The position numbers were made by a program, and so were the translations under genes. A stretch of 64,000 bases of DNA from the NCBI GenBank assembly GCA_013151645.1, contig JAADHU010000063.1:1-64000 (forward strand), given 5' to 3'. Shown piece after piece: positions 47,346 through 56,627 of this stretch; position 1 is the stretch's first letter, and every line of letters starts with the position of its first letter. The DNA comes from Gammaproteobacteria bacterium (lineage in GTDB: Bacteria > Pseudomonadota > Gammaproteobacteria > Steroidobacterales > Woeseiaceae). The notes beneath the pieces are model-generated. The model searched no databases. It worked only from the letters and a program-made list of their open reading frames with translations, and was not told the DNA's origin.

Positions 47346-48554
47346 TTAGGCCGATTGGTGGCCGCTTACCGCCGCGGTGAAGACGACGTCGGTTGAGCTG
47401 TTCAAGGCCGTCTCGGCCGAATCCTGCAGGACACTGATTACGAATCCGACGGCGACGACCTGCATGGCGATCTCATCCGGAATGCCGAACAGACTGCAGC
47501 TTAGTGGAATCAGCAGAAGCGACCCACCGGCAACACCGGACGCTCCGGCTGCGGACAATGCAGCAACAACACTCAGAAGCAGCGCAGTCGGAAGGTCGAC
47601 ATTGATATTCAGTGTATTGACTGCAGCAAGCGTCAACACGGTAATCGTAATTGCAGCGCCTCCCATATTGATCGTCGCACCCAATGGAATGGATACCGCA
47701 TAGGTTTTCTTGTCCAGGCCCAGTCGTTCGCACAATGCCAGGTTGACGGGGATGTTTGCAGCCGAACTTCGAGTGAAAAACGCCGTGATGCCGCTTTCCC
47801 TGAGTGCCGTAAAAACGATCGGATAGGGGTTTTCCCTGTTTCGCGACCAAACAATCATTGGGTTGACCACCAGCGCCATTATCAACATCGAACCAAGCAG
47901 TACGAACAGAATGTGCGCGTAACCCATCAACGCATCCAGGCCGGACTCCGCAAGGTTACCTGCAACCAGTCCGAGAATTCCCAATGGCGCGAAACGAATA
48001 ACCACGCGCACGATACCGGTAATGACATCCGCCATATCCGTAAACGTCTTGCGAGTCGTCTCGGCCGAATGACGCAAACCCATGCCCAGCGCCACACCCC
48101 ACACCAGAATGCCGATATAGTTTGCCGAAATCAGTGCGTTGACCGGATTGTCAATCAGCTTGAACAGAAGATTGTTCAGGACCTGGCCAACCCCTTGTGG
48201 TGCCTCAAGATTCAGGTCAGTTACACTGAGAGTCAGTATCGTAGGAAAGAGCGTACTCATCAGCACGGCGAGAAATGCTGCTGCAAACGTACCGAACAAG
48301 TAGAGCGTAACAACCGGTTTCAATGCTGCGCTTTCGCCGGGTTTCTGGCTGGCGATCGCCGCGGCAACGAGGACCAGCACCAGGATCGGCGCGACCGCCC
48401 TTAACGCATTAACGAACAATTTTCCCAGTATCGCGGAGGAGCCGGCCGCATCCGGCGACACCAGGAAGAGCAAAACTCCCAGAAGAATGCCTGCAGCGAT
48501 CTGCAGTACCAGGTTTGTTTTCATTATTCTTTGCAGCAGGCTTTGCTCTGACAT
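47346..48554 (-). CDS. sstT: Serine/threonine:Na+ symporter
   Basis: A 402-residue member of the dicarboxylate/amino acid:cation symporter family. The opening [19 protein letters not shown], a Ser-rich reentrant hairpin ([11 protein letters not shown]) and [14 protein letters not shown] match SstT. It imports serine and threonine with sodium. It converges on the glycosyltransferase with a six-base gap. The AGA-rich region upstream (48555-48740) has no other identifiable gene. Confidence 0.9.
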   Translation of the reverse strand: MSEQSLLQRIMKTNLVLQIAAGILLGVLLFLVSPDAAGSSAILGKLFVNALRAVAPILVLVLVAAAIASQKPGESAALKPVVTLYLFGTFAAAFLAVLMSTLFPTILTLSVTDLNLEAPQGVGQVLNNLLFKLIDNPVNALISANYIGILVWGVALGMGLRHSAETTRKTFTDMADVITGIVRVVIRFAPLGILGLVAGNLAESGLDALMGYAHILFVLLGSMLIMALVVNPMIVWSRNRENPYPIVFTALRESGITAFFTRSSAANIPVNLALCERLGLDKKTYAVSIPLGATINMGGAAITITVLTLAAVNTLNINVDLPTALLLSVVAALSAAGASGVAGGSLLLIPLSCSLFGIPDEIAMQVVAVGFVISVLQDSAETALNSSTDVVFTAAVSGHQSA

Positions 48555-48740
48555 GTGGCGAATTCCCCCGGGAATGTTGAGAACCAGCGCCGGTCAGATG
48601 TCGTGTACTCCGGCCGGGCTCGCGGCATTATCGTGGAAACGGGCTTGTCTGGCCAGAGACCCGGTTTGCATACGCTATTCACGGTTATTGGCCTGCACCA
48701 CCTCTATTGGATCGGCGCGTCGCAAACCGTTGGTGCGTCG

Positions 48741-50516
48741 TTAACGGTCTGCCGTGAGGACATCAAAACCCGCGGCTGCACTGCTTGTTGTCGATCCGGA
48801 CTCCACTGCCAATCCGAGCTCACTTGCAATGAGGTGCGTTGCGGCCGTTGTTTCGCCCTCTCCCCTGAAGCCTTCTCCAACCACCAGTTTCTGACCGAGT
48901 TTGTCGACCATGTAAACGGAATAGTGGATAACATGCTTGCTCCCGATCTGGGATTGTGACGAACGACGCCTGGAGAAGCGAACGAAGTTGTTGCGCAACA
49001 TCTTCCTGGTGCGAACGGAAATTCCCATGACCCGTCGTACGGTCTTAAGGTACCCAGCCTCGCCGACCACCAGTAGGGAGTTGGTAACCGCATACAAACT
49101 TCCCAGAATAATCAATGACCCGATGCCGGCGAACACACTACCGAATACGGTTTGTCCTTCCGAGAAAATAAGAAACCAGCCGGCTCCCGCGAAAACCCCA
49201 CCTGCAATAGTGCCCATCAGCGCCGATAGTCTGTTCCGGCCCGCCGGGTAGAAAAGTTCAGTGCCACTCGGGCCGCGTCGAACCTCGAATATTTCTTTCG
49301 CGACCAGATCGTCAAGTCGGCTTTGTTCGCTGCCGGCACTTTGCATGTTGTAGTCAGAAAGGTCGAGAGAGCTCTCACCGGTTGCGTAGACGGGAATTTC
49401 ATAGTCCCGGTCGAAATCGACTCCGGCCAGGTCCGCTTGTACGTTCAGGCGCCAAAGGTTGTAGTTATTGCCACTACGTTTTGCATCTGATTCTGCCAAG
49501 TCGCCAGGCACATCGAATCGAAACACCAGTCGCGTGCCGTTTTCTGCTGATTCCGCCTGTGCGACCTGGGAGTTCTGCCATTTGGCGGTCTCCCTGCGAC
49601 TGCGGTTGTCACCGCTGCCTGAACTGTAGCTGTAAATGCTGGTCAGGGTCAGGCGAAACACGGTGCCGGGGACGTACGGCAAATTGATATCGATCACACC
49701 GCCTACGTTGCCGCCAATAGCACCGGGAAACGGATCGAGAACGACGGGCGCGGCACCAAAGCGACGCCATTCCAGCGTTCGCCGAGCCGCCCAGACAATC
49801 ATGCCGATACCGACCAATGGAAACAGAAGCGCGAACAACGCCGCGTAGTTGTCCTTCTCAACAATTTCCCGATACGTCACAAAGGGCAATGGTGCTGAAA
49901 TCAGGTTCCAGAATGCGGCGATCCCCCAGGTTAAATACATAGACGACTTTGAGCTGGATCGGATGGCCGACGTTTTCCAGTTGTCGTTAAGCAGCCACGG
50001 CTGTGCCTGATAAATTGAATCGGTCGTATCCGCGGGCTTTCGTGCGCGCAATACCCGAATAATCAGGCCCAGACCGACACCACCGAAAACAAACAGAAAT
50101 ATGGCTTTGAACCCCATCAATCCCCAACGCAATTCCCGGTCGATGATGGAATCGTTCGGGTTTTCAGGGTTAACGTACACTTGGACCAGTTCGCCGCGAC
50201 TCCACAGCGTACTGAGACGCCTGCCGAGGTCCGTCTGGTAGTCGCCGATGTTGTCCGCACCGCCTGCTATCGCTACCCGGTCGTTCGCATATTCCTGACC
50301 GCGATACTGATAGGTATAGGTGGCGAAGGCTTTGTAGGTACTCGTGTCATCGCCGGGGTAGGTCTCGTAGCCCGCATCGCTCAAATAAGCCTGAACCGGC
50401 ACCCAGCTTTGCATCTGCCAGCTTTCCATCATTTGTCCGCTGATGGCGAAAAGCATCCAGACACCAACACCGAAAAACGGCAGTGTGAAGAGAAAAAGAA
50501 CAACCTTGCCTTTCAT
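48741..50516 (-). CDS. DUF3592-domain membrane protein
   Basis: A 591-residue protein with several membrane helices: N-terminal (about 5-30), mid (about 125-155, 200-250) and two near 425-480. The region 35-120 has the DUF3592 look (YTYQYRGQEYANDRV, then VQVYVNPENPNDSII), a soluble domain between membrane segments. A second soluble, beta-rich domain spans about 260-390. Function unknown. The 240 bases upstream to 50756 hold nothing I can support. Confidence 0.75.
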   Translation of the reverse strand: MKGKVVLFLFTLPFFGVGVWMLFAISGQMMESWQMQSWVPVQAYLSDAGYETYPGDDTSTYKAFATYTYQYRGQEYANDRVAIAGGADNIGDYQTDLGRRLSTLWSRGELVQVYVNPENPNDSIIDRELRWGLMGFKAIFLFVFGGVGLGLIIRVLRARKPADTTDSIYQAQPWLLNDNWKTSAIRSSSKSSMYLTWGIAAFWNLISAPLPFVTYREIVEKDNYAALFALLFPLVGIGMIVWAARRTLEWRRFGAAPVVLDPFPGAIGGNVGGVIDINLPYVPGTVFRLTLTSIYSYSSGSGDNRSRRETAKWQNSQVAQAESAENGTRLVFRFDVPGDLAESDAKRSGNNYNLWRLNVQADLAGVDFDRDYEIPVYATGESSLDLSDYNMQSAGSEQSRLDDLVAKEIFEVRRGPSGTELFYPAGRNRLSALMGTIAGGVFAGAGWFLIFSEGQTVFGSVFAGIGSLIILGSLYAVTNSLLVVGEAGYLKTVRRVMGISVRTRKMLRNNFVRFSRRRSSQSQIGSKHVIHYSVYMVDKLGQKLVVGEGFRGEGETTAATHLIASELGLAVESGSTTSSAAAGFDVLTADR

Positions 50517-50756
50517 TACGATCAGTAACCCCTGGCATGTACATCCAGCGAGACAGAGCGTACCAGCCGATATTTTTCGCTACTGTGATTTCCATCGCAG
50601 CTCAAAGGCCGGGGGGAGGAAGCGCAGAAAACTTCTGCCCGATATTCGAACCCTGAATGCAAGCGAACATCTGAGAACAGGAACGAAGCGGAGTTCATCT
50701 CGCTCACATTCCGTCGACCAGCGCCAGATTAAGCCGCCGCTTCACCTGCCCACCGA

Positions 50757-53027
50757 CTAAATCCTGATTGGAAGGTCGCGCGCCCGAATGCCGCTCGCGG
50801 CGAAAATCGCGTTGCCGATCGCCGGCGGAATCGAAACTAATGGTGGTTCACCCAGTCCCGTCGGAAACTCGGTACTCTCCATGAAATGAATATCGAGCTC
50901 AGGTACATCGGCCATTCTAAGCGGTGTATAGGCGTCCAGATTGCGCTGGCTCACCTGTCCGTCTTCAAACGTCGCCCCTTCGTGCAACGCGAGGCTGACG
51001 CCCCACAGAATGGCACCCTCTGCTTGAGCCAATGCCCCGTCAGGATGCACAACCGTACCGCAGTCGATGGATTGCCAGATCTTCTTTACCCGGACCTTGC
51101 GCGTATCCGGATCGACCGTGACATGCGCAACGCTGGCGATCCAGGTCGGCATCGTGCGTTCCTGGCCGTGGCAGACAGCAACGCCCAGCCCTTCGCCGGC
51201 CGGCAATTCGCGACCCCAGCCGGAACGCTCGCGCACATCCTTCAGCACGCCGGCGAGACGAGTCGCGCCGCCCACCGACTCTGGAAGTTTACCCGCATTC
51301 TTCCCCGCCGCATCGAGACGTGCCAGGCGAAACTCGATCGGATCCTGACCCGCGAGCTGCGCCAGCTCATCCATAAACGACTCAACGCCCCAACCGACCC
51401 ATCCGGGCCCCACGGAACGCAGCCAGCCAGGCAGAAAGGTCCTTTGCGCGAGGTCGTTGTTGATAGCTCGCACGCGATGATTTGGCAACGTATACCAATG
51501 GTCGGCGCCGCTGATCGAGAACGGATCGAACTTGCCATTGCCGTCAACCCCGTCGGCGAGAAAACCCGGCGCCATCGAAAGGGTCGGCCACCCGGCCGCG
51601 GCCGCATGTTCGATGCCGGTCAATTTTCCATCGTCGTCAAAAGAGGCGTCGAATTGCTGCACGGATGCCGAACGGGTGCAGTCAAAGCGACTGTCGTCAG
51701 CACGTTGAAAAACGATTTTCACCGGTTTTCCCAATGCGCGTGCGGCAAGCGCGGCCGGAATTATCTGATCGCCCCAAAGGCGGCGACCGAAACCACCACC
51801 GAGGTAATACTGGTGAATGACAATATCAGTCTCTTCCATACCGAGTGATTTCGCCAATACCGGAAGAATCAATGACTGCCACTGATTGCCAGCATGAATG
51901 TGGCATTTGCCGCCGTCGAACTCCACCACAGCGTTGGCTGGCTCAAGTGTAAAATGCAGCACGGTACCGGTGCGATAGATGGCGTTATATTTTTTCGCGG
52001 CGTTTGTCTGCGCTTCCGTAACATCGCCATCATCGACAACCAGCACGCCGGTTGACTTGTCTGCAGCAAGTCGTGCGCCTTCACCAAGAATGTCAGCTTC
52101 GCCAACATTGGCCGTCGGCCCCGGCGTCCAATCGACATCGACCGCCTTCGCCGCCTTCATCGCACTGGGAAAATTTTCTGCAATAACGACAGCCCAACCC
52201 TGCAATACACCGCTTGGATCGTCGAGCACCAGCGTTTGCTGGTAGCCGCGCACATCCCTGGCAGCCGTATCGTCGATGCCGTTGATCGAGCTGCCGTAGC
52301 GCGTCGGCGGAATCAGCGGATGCGCGTAGAGCATGTCCGGCAATTCGACGTCGAGACCGTACACAGCGCCGCCACCAGCCTTCGCCGGAATATCCAGCGC
52401 TTGTGCCTCATGCCCAATGAAACGGCGCTCTGACGCCGGCTTGAGGGGCATCGCGGCCAGTTCTTCAGCGGAAAACGTTCGGCTGATGTCGCCTTTTTGC
52501 ACGATCCTGGCAAATGAGACCTCACGGCCGTTTGCCTTTACGCGGCCGTCCTCGACGGTGCATTCGTCCGGACTTGCGTCGAGCAGCACCGCGCCAGCGT
52601 CGCGCAGAACGGTGCGTCCTGCCGCACCTGCCTGAGAGAGCATCGCGAAAGTTGTAAATACAGACCACGAACCGCCCGTCACCATGTATCCCCACCTGGG
52701 ATCGGTATCGACGTGGTTAAGACGGATGTCGCTCCAGTTGGCGCCGAGCTCGTCGGCAATAACGCGTGCAAGAGCGGTACCCACGTGCTGACCCATTTCG
52801 GCTTTCGCGACGTTAACCAGAATGCCCCCATCCGCCGCGATTTCGAACCACACGGTGGGTGCGAACGACCGGCTTGCCGCGCCTTGGGCTATTTCGCCAA
52901 CGGCCTCTTCCCGACTGCAGCCTGGCAGGACAACACCAACGCCCATAATCAATCCGGCTCCCGCGCTCCCGGCGAGGAACGTACGGCGACTGACCCGACC
53001 TTTCAGTTTTTCTGGCGCGATTTTCAT
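50757..53027 (-). CDS. Molybdopterin large subunit with Tat signal (isoquinoline 1-oxidoreductase beta-like)
   Basis: A 756-residue molybdenum hydroxylase subunit of the IorB group. A Tat signal (SRRTFLAG, RR at 14-15) is followed by VVLPGCSRE, a lipobox-like site with Pro at -2. Later motifs include GGGFGRRLWGDQ, TFLPGWLRSVG and GLGEPPLVSIPP with the catalytic Glu. It would hydroxylate an N-heterocycle or aldehyde in the periplasm. The true start is ATG 53027, overlapping the [2Fe-2S] gene stop (ATGA); the frame also runs further upstream. No FAD subunit is present, so a c-type cytochrome is the probable acceptor. Confidence 0.88.
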   Translation of the reverse strand: MKIAPEKLKGRVSRRTFLAGSAGAGLIMGVGVVLPGCSREEAVGEIAQGAASRSFAPTVWFEIAADGGILVNVAKAEMGQHVGTALARVIADELGANWSDIRLNHVDTDPRWGYMVTGGSWSVFTTFAMLSQAGAAGRTVLRDAGAVLLDASPDECTVEDGRVKANGREVSFARIVQKGDISRTFSAEELAAMPLKPASERRFIGHEAQALDIPAKAGGGAVYGLDVELPDMLYAHPLIPPTRYGSSINGIDDTAARDVRGYQQTLVLDDPSGVLQGWAVVIAENFPSAMKAAKAVDVDWTPGPTANVGEADILGEGARLAADKSTGVLVVDDGDVTEAQTNAAKKYNAIYRTGTVLHFTLEPANAVVEFDGGKCHIHAGNQWQSLILPVLAKSLGMEETDIVIHQYYLGGGFGRRLWGDQIIPAALAARALGKPVKIVFQRADDSRFDCTRSASVQQFDASFDDDGKLTGIEHAAAAGWPTLSMAPGFLADGVDGNGKFDPFSISGADHWYTLPNHRVRAINNDLAQRTFLPGWLRSVGPGWVGWGVESFMDELAQLAGQDPIEFRLARLDAAGKNAGKLPESVGGATRLAGVLKDVRERSGWGRELPAGEGLGVAVCHGQERTMPTWIASVAHVTVDPDTRKVRVKKIWQSIDCGTVVHPDGALAQAEGAILWGVSLALHEGATFEDGQVSQRNLDAYTPLRMADVPELDIHFMESTEFPTGLGEPPLVSIPPAIGNAIFAASGIRARDLPIRI

Positions 53028-53488
53028 GACTTCGCCCCCTTGCCATTCGCCGCCGTATTGATGGCCTTGTGAATTCTCGTATAAGCCATGCACCGGCACA
53101 GGTTGCCGTTCATCGCAGCCGTAATCTGCTCATCGCTCGGATGCGGATTATCCTGCAACAGACTATCCGCCTGCATAATCTGGCCGGATTGGCAGTAGCC
53201 GCACTGCGGGACCTGTTCTTCGACCCAGGCCTCCTGCAATGCCTTGCCGCTGTCCGTTGCCAGACCCTCGATGGTAGTTATGGCCCGTCCCGCAACATCG
53301 GCGACCGGCGTACTGCAAGAGCGAGTGGCGGCACCGTCGAGATGCACGGTGCAGGCACCGCACATTGCGATACCACAACCGAATTTAGTGCCCTTCAGTT
53401 TCAGCTCGTCGCGAATCACCCATAACAACGGTGTGTCGGGTGGACTGTCTGACGATACGGCTTCCCCATTGAGTGTGAATTCGATCAC
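53024..53488 (-). CDS. [2Fe-2S] small subunit (isoquinoline 1-oxidoreductase alpha-like)
   Basis: A 154-residue two-cluster ferredoxin subunit. Cys 38, 43, 46 and 58 (GCGIAMCGACTV) hold the plant-type cluster; CGYCQSGQ and CRCMAYTR hold the second. It has no signal peptide, so it must be exported with the Tat-tagged large subunit, whose start it overlaps by four bases. This arrangement (signal on the large subunit) is the reverse of the Pao-like operon at 30.6-34.6 kb. Confidence 0.9.
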   Translation of the reverse strand: MIEFTLNGEAVSSDSPPDTPLLWVIRDELKLKGTKFGCGIAMCGACTVHLDGAATRSCSTPVADVAGRAITTIEGLATDSGKALQEAWVEEQVPQCGYCQSGQIMQADSLLQDNPHPSDEQITAAMNGNLCRCMAYTRIHKAINTAANGKGAKS

Positions 53489-53669
53489 GATTCCCCCTCC
53501 TGCAATTTTTCGTGGAATGACGCAGTTTAGTACAACAGCAGGTCGATAGGCGAGGATAAACGGGGATTGGCGGTGGCTACGTTTGTCTGACTTCGGTGCC
53601 CTCGAAATAATCGACGCACTACTCGGCTCTTTTGAAGGGGCAATTGCCTGGCTTCAGGAACGAAAACTG

Positions 53670-53771
53670 ATGAATAAGCTACTAATAATTACCGCCGGTC
53701 TGTTATTGACCATCGGCGCGGAAACAGCACTTGCAGCCGGTATCCCGCACGGAAGTTTTTCAGCGGGGTAG
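53670..53771 (+). CDS. Possible small secreted peptide or gene remnant
   Basis: A 33-residue frame, MNKLLIITAGLLLTIG then AETALAAG, that looks like a signal peptide with an 11-residue mature tail. AGGA lies ten bases before the ATG. It may be a short secreted peptide or the 5' stub of a lost gene. It meets the small minus-strand frame at 53760-53846 head-on. The rest of 53489-53842 holds nothing else. Confidence 0.25.
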   Translation: MNKLLIITAGLLLTIGAETALAAGIPHGSFSAG

Positions 53772-53846
53772 TGAGGTACCCGTCGTATTGGCGGGCCAAA
53801 AGGGGATCAGCGTGAGTGTCATGACCGCCGTCAGGATCTTCATCAT
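53760..53846 (-). CDS. Possible 28-residue peptide coupled to the PLP decarboxylase
   Basis: The ATG at 53846 overlaps the decarboxylase stop (ATGA). The frame encodes MMKILTAVMTLTLIPFWPA plus nine more residues, a signal-peptide-like sequence. GAGG occurs ten bases upstream. Coupling to the upstream gene argues for translation, but the length and lack of known homology make it weak. It could be the start of a truncated exported protein. Confidence 0.3.
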   Translation of the reverse strand: MMKILTAVMTLTLIPFWPANTTGTSLPR

Positions 53847-55300
53847 GAGTTCATCGCCTCTTGTTGAATGGTCGGCACGGCCGTCTGGGCGTCACTGCAT
53901 TGCAAATCGTCCGCAACGGTTTTGATCGTAGCGAGAAACTGCAGAATATCTTCAATCTGAATGTCCGGATCGACAATTACCATGCGCATAAAGTGCTTGC
54001 CACCGAAGGTGCCGTGGCCAATTTTCCCAAGGCCTTTCTGGTCCAGGGCCGAGCAAATTCGGTCGCTATCGACGCCGCGGTAACGGAAGCACACGTTGAG
54101 CAAAGCGGGTTTCATGATCAATTCAAAATCGGCGTCTGACTCAATGGCAGAAACAACCTGATCGCGGCGTTGAAACTGTCTTTCTATGCGCTGTTCGTAA
54201 CCCTTGTTACCCAGTTGTTTCCACAGAGCCCAGACTTTAAAAGCATCGTTTCTACGACCGCACTGTAGCGATCGTGTACCCGGATTCAACTCATCCGTAT
54301 TTTCCTGGAACAGGTAATCCGCGATTTCGGAGAAACTTCTCGCCAAAAGCCCGGACTGCCTGCTGAGCAACATAGAGCAGGTGAGCGGTACGCCCATCAT
54401 CTTGTGTGCGTTCCAGGTTACTGAGTCCGCGAGTTCTATGCCTTTGAGAAGTGCTGCCCGTCGCTTGCTCAGCAATACACTGGCGCCGTAGGAACCGTCC
54501 ACATGGACCCACAGATTGTGGGCTTTGGCTATCGCGCTCAACGCTGTTATATCGTCAAACGCGCCAAGCGCGGTGGTACCTGCCGTGAGGTTAACGAAAA
54601 ACGGAACGAATCCTGCCTCGACGTCCCGCTGTACCAGTGCACCGAGGCGCTCGGCCAACATCTCTCCGCGAGCATTGACCGGCACCTCGCGTACATTGGT
54701 TCGACCAATGCCGATGATGCCGGCATTTTTCCGGATGGAGTAATGACCTTGCTCTGACGTATAGGCAATATAAGTATCACCCGTGAACCCACGATCGACG
54801 ACTCCGGGATCCAGCGTATTTCGCGCAAGTACCATCGCGGCCAGATTCGCCAGAGAACCACCCGGGCAAAACATACCCTCGCCTTCCGCAAAGCCGATGC
54901 TGTTACATGCCTTTCGGAGCACCTCCTGTTCGATCAATACGTGAGGACCGGCGACTTTATAGGTGTACATCGAATTGTTCATTCGCGCGACCATCATGTC
55001 CGCGATCACCGCCAGATTTTCCTTGCCGCCGAACAACTGATTGTAAAAACGGCTGTTTGCAGTCTTCGGCGTGCGCACGACCACCGTCTTCAGGATGTTC
55101 ATCAGCGCATGGTCGGGCAGTGGATCGTCCTGAATGGACAGCGGCACGCTGTCGCGGATGGCCTGTGGGGAAAAGTAGGCAGCGTCCGCTTCCGATTCCT
55201 CGAAAACATTGAGCAGATCCCGCAACTGATCGATGAATGGATTCTGTGTCGAGTGCGATGCCACGGCGGCCGCCTGGTTTGGAGTCAGAGCAGAATTCAC
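53843..55300 (-). CDS. PLP-dependent decarboxylase, group II (glutamate/aromatic type)
   Basis: A 485-residue PLP enzyme. Cofactor motifs: NLTAGTTALGAFDD, WVHVDGSYGASVLL with the Asp that pairs with the pyridine nitrogen (D268), and WNAHKMMGVPL with Schiff-base Lys300. The fold II decarboxylases act on glutamate, aspartate, tyrosine, DOPA or tryptophan. The family Ala-Ala after HVD is Gly-Ser here. The start appears to be GTG 55300. The substrate is not assigned; an aromatic amino acid would fit the neighbourhood but is not shown. Confidence 0.85.
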   Translation of the reverse strand: MNSALTPNQAAAVASHSTQNPFIDQLRDLLNVFEESEADAAYFSPQAIRDSVPLSIQDDPLPDHALMNILKTVVVRTPKTANSRFYNQLFGGKENLAVIADMMVARMNNSMYTYKVAGPHVLIEQEVLRKACNSIGFAEGEGMFCPGGSLANLAAMVLARNTLDPGVVDRGFTGDTYIAYTSEQGHYSIRKNAGIIGIGRTNVREVPVNARGEMLAERLGALVQRDVEAGFVPFFVNLTAGTTALGAFDDITALSAIAKAHNLWVHVDGSYGASVLLSKRRAALLKGIELADSVTWNAHKMMGVPLTCSMLLSRQSGLLARSFSEIADYLFQENTDELNPGTRSLQCGRRNDAFKVWALWKQLGNKGYEQRIERQFQRRDQVVSAIESDADFELIMKPALLNVCFRYRGVDSDRICSALDQKGLGKIGHGTFGGKHFMRMVIVDPDIQIEDILQFLATIKTVADDLQCSDAQTAVPTIQQEAMNS

Positions 55301-55339
55301 CCTTCCGAGAGAAGAAAGACCGGAGTGTCTGGCCTCTTA

Positions 55340-56350
55340 TTACAACCGTTGCGACCGTATAACAGGCTCATCGCGTTCGTTTTCCCTGCTAATCTCTGAA
55401 TTTCGATCGTCCAGCGCTTTTCGGATGCTTTCAACGACAACGGATTTCCGTTCCCATACGATTAAATGCCCGTCTTGTTCGAACTCCCGAAACTCAGCAT
55501 TCTTGGCCGCGAAAATCATTCTGGCGTAGTCCAGATTCCTGGGGTCCACGAGATCGTCCCTGGACCCCTGGATGACCCAGATCGGCACCTCGAGGGAAGC
55601 CCAGACGTCGTCCATCTGCCCGAGCTGACGAGCCAGCGGCATCATTTCGTCATTCGATCTTCTCAGTGTTCTCGGCACGAACCAGGCAAGCGCACTGCTC
55701 AAGCGGTTGTACCATCGTGGATGGGACAAATCGGGATCGAAGGGTGCGGCAACGAAAATGAGTCCCGTGATGTATTCAGGGTAGTCGAAGGCCATTTGAG
55801 CAATCAACGGCCCGCCCAGGGAATGGCCGACCAGAATGATCCCCTGGTGATTGTTTTGCTCATCCAGTCTCTTGACCAACGTGTCGAGAGATCGTGATTG
55901 TTGCTTTATGAGAGGGTCAAAGCAGTCTTTTCCGTCCGTCGTCTTGCAAACCGATTCGCCCCATCCGGGTCTGTCAATTGAAACCAGGTGGGCGTTCTTC
56001 TTGAGCTCGGCAATCAGGAGATATTCCCAGAAAGCCTCCCAGGTACCCGGCGTGCCGTGCACGAATATTATGGCCGTTTTGCGTTCATCGCCGGTATCGA
56101 CGTAGTTAATCGCCGTAGTTTTTCCAGCCGCAGAAGAGAGAATTGACTTGCGATGCGCTGTATAGAACTTGCCGATGGCGAAACTGTATCCGTCTTCGCC
56201 GGCGATTTCTATCAGCTCGCTTTTGTCCACCACCGATTCGAAATAACCCGCTTCGCCGGTACCCGAATATATACAACCGCTAAACAGCAGACTGGCGAAA
56301 AGAATGCAGCCGAACCTGACCCCCCGGTAATTTTGCACGCTTAAAGCCAT
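55340..56350 (-). CDS. Lipoprotein alpha/beta hydrolase
   Basis: A 336-residue hydrolase with a lipoprotein signal (LFASLLFSGC) and an alpha/beta fold: FVHGTPGTWEAFW (oxyanion region), IDRPGWGES, GHSLGGPL with the nucleophile Ser, a late Asp in GSRDDLVDP, and a His in EQDGHLIVWE. It would hydrolyse an ester, epoxide or similar bond at the periplasmic face. ATG 56350 is six bases after GGAG; a GTG at 56362 is an alternative. It lies 39 bases upstream of the PLP decarboxylase on the same strand. Confidence 0.82.
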   Translation of the reverse strand: MALSVQNYRGVRFGCILFASLLFSGCIYSGTGEAGYFESVVDKSELIEIAGEDGYSFAIGKFYTAHRKSILSSAAGKTTAINYVDTGDERKTAIIFVHGTPGTWEAFWEYLLIAELKKNAHLVSIDRPGWGESVCKTTDGKDCFDPLIKQQSRSLDTLVKRLDEQNNHQGIILVGHSLGGPLIAQMAFDYPEYITGLIFVAAPFDPDLSHPRWYNRLSSALAWFVPRTLRRSNDEMMPLARQLGQMDDVWASLEVPIWVIQGSRDDLVDPRNLDYARMIFAAKNAEFREFEQDGHLIVWERKSVVVESIRKALDDRNSEISRENERDEPVIRSQRL

Positions 56351-56368
56351 CAATTTCTCCACTCCCCC

Positions 56369-56448
56369 TTAGCAGCCTGTTGAAAAACACCGTTTTTCGA
56401 ATTGCGGTGTTGAAAATACCATGGATGGTTTTTTCAACAGACTGCTAA
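56369..56448. mobile_element. 80-bp MITE-like element with about 18-bp terminal inverted repeats
   Basis: The ends TTAGCAGCCTGTTGAAAAA (56369-56387) and TTTTTTCAACAGACTGCTAA (56429-56448) are inverted repeats with one main mismatch. The interior is short and non-coding, with a further inverted repeat around 56388-56410 (ACACCG and CGGTGT). GCAGxCTGTTGAAAAA ends are common on bacterial insertion sequences and derived miniature elements. No transposase is present, so it would be mobilised in trans. It lies upstream of the lipoprotein hydrolase. Confidence 0.7.
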
Positions 56449-56627
56449 AGGCAAAATCGTTGTATTCGATTGGAGCCGTTTGCTCGAATTAGTTCAATGT
56501 GCGACAGCTAAAACTCCTGGGCCGGTCATGAACCCGTAAATTCATCAACGGCTTGAGGCCGTATGTTGACTTGCCGCTCAGAACAGATGAACAATTACTC
56601 CTTCAGGAAACCTAAAAAGAAAACACG

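Noticed and set aside
50886-51848. Plus-strand open frame of 320 codons
   Set aside because: Antisense to the IorB-like gene and without recognisable features.
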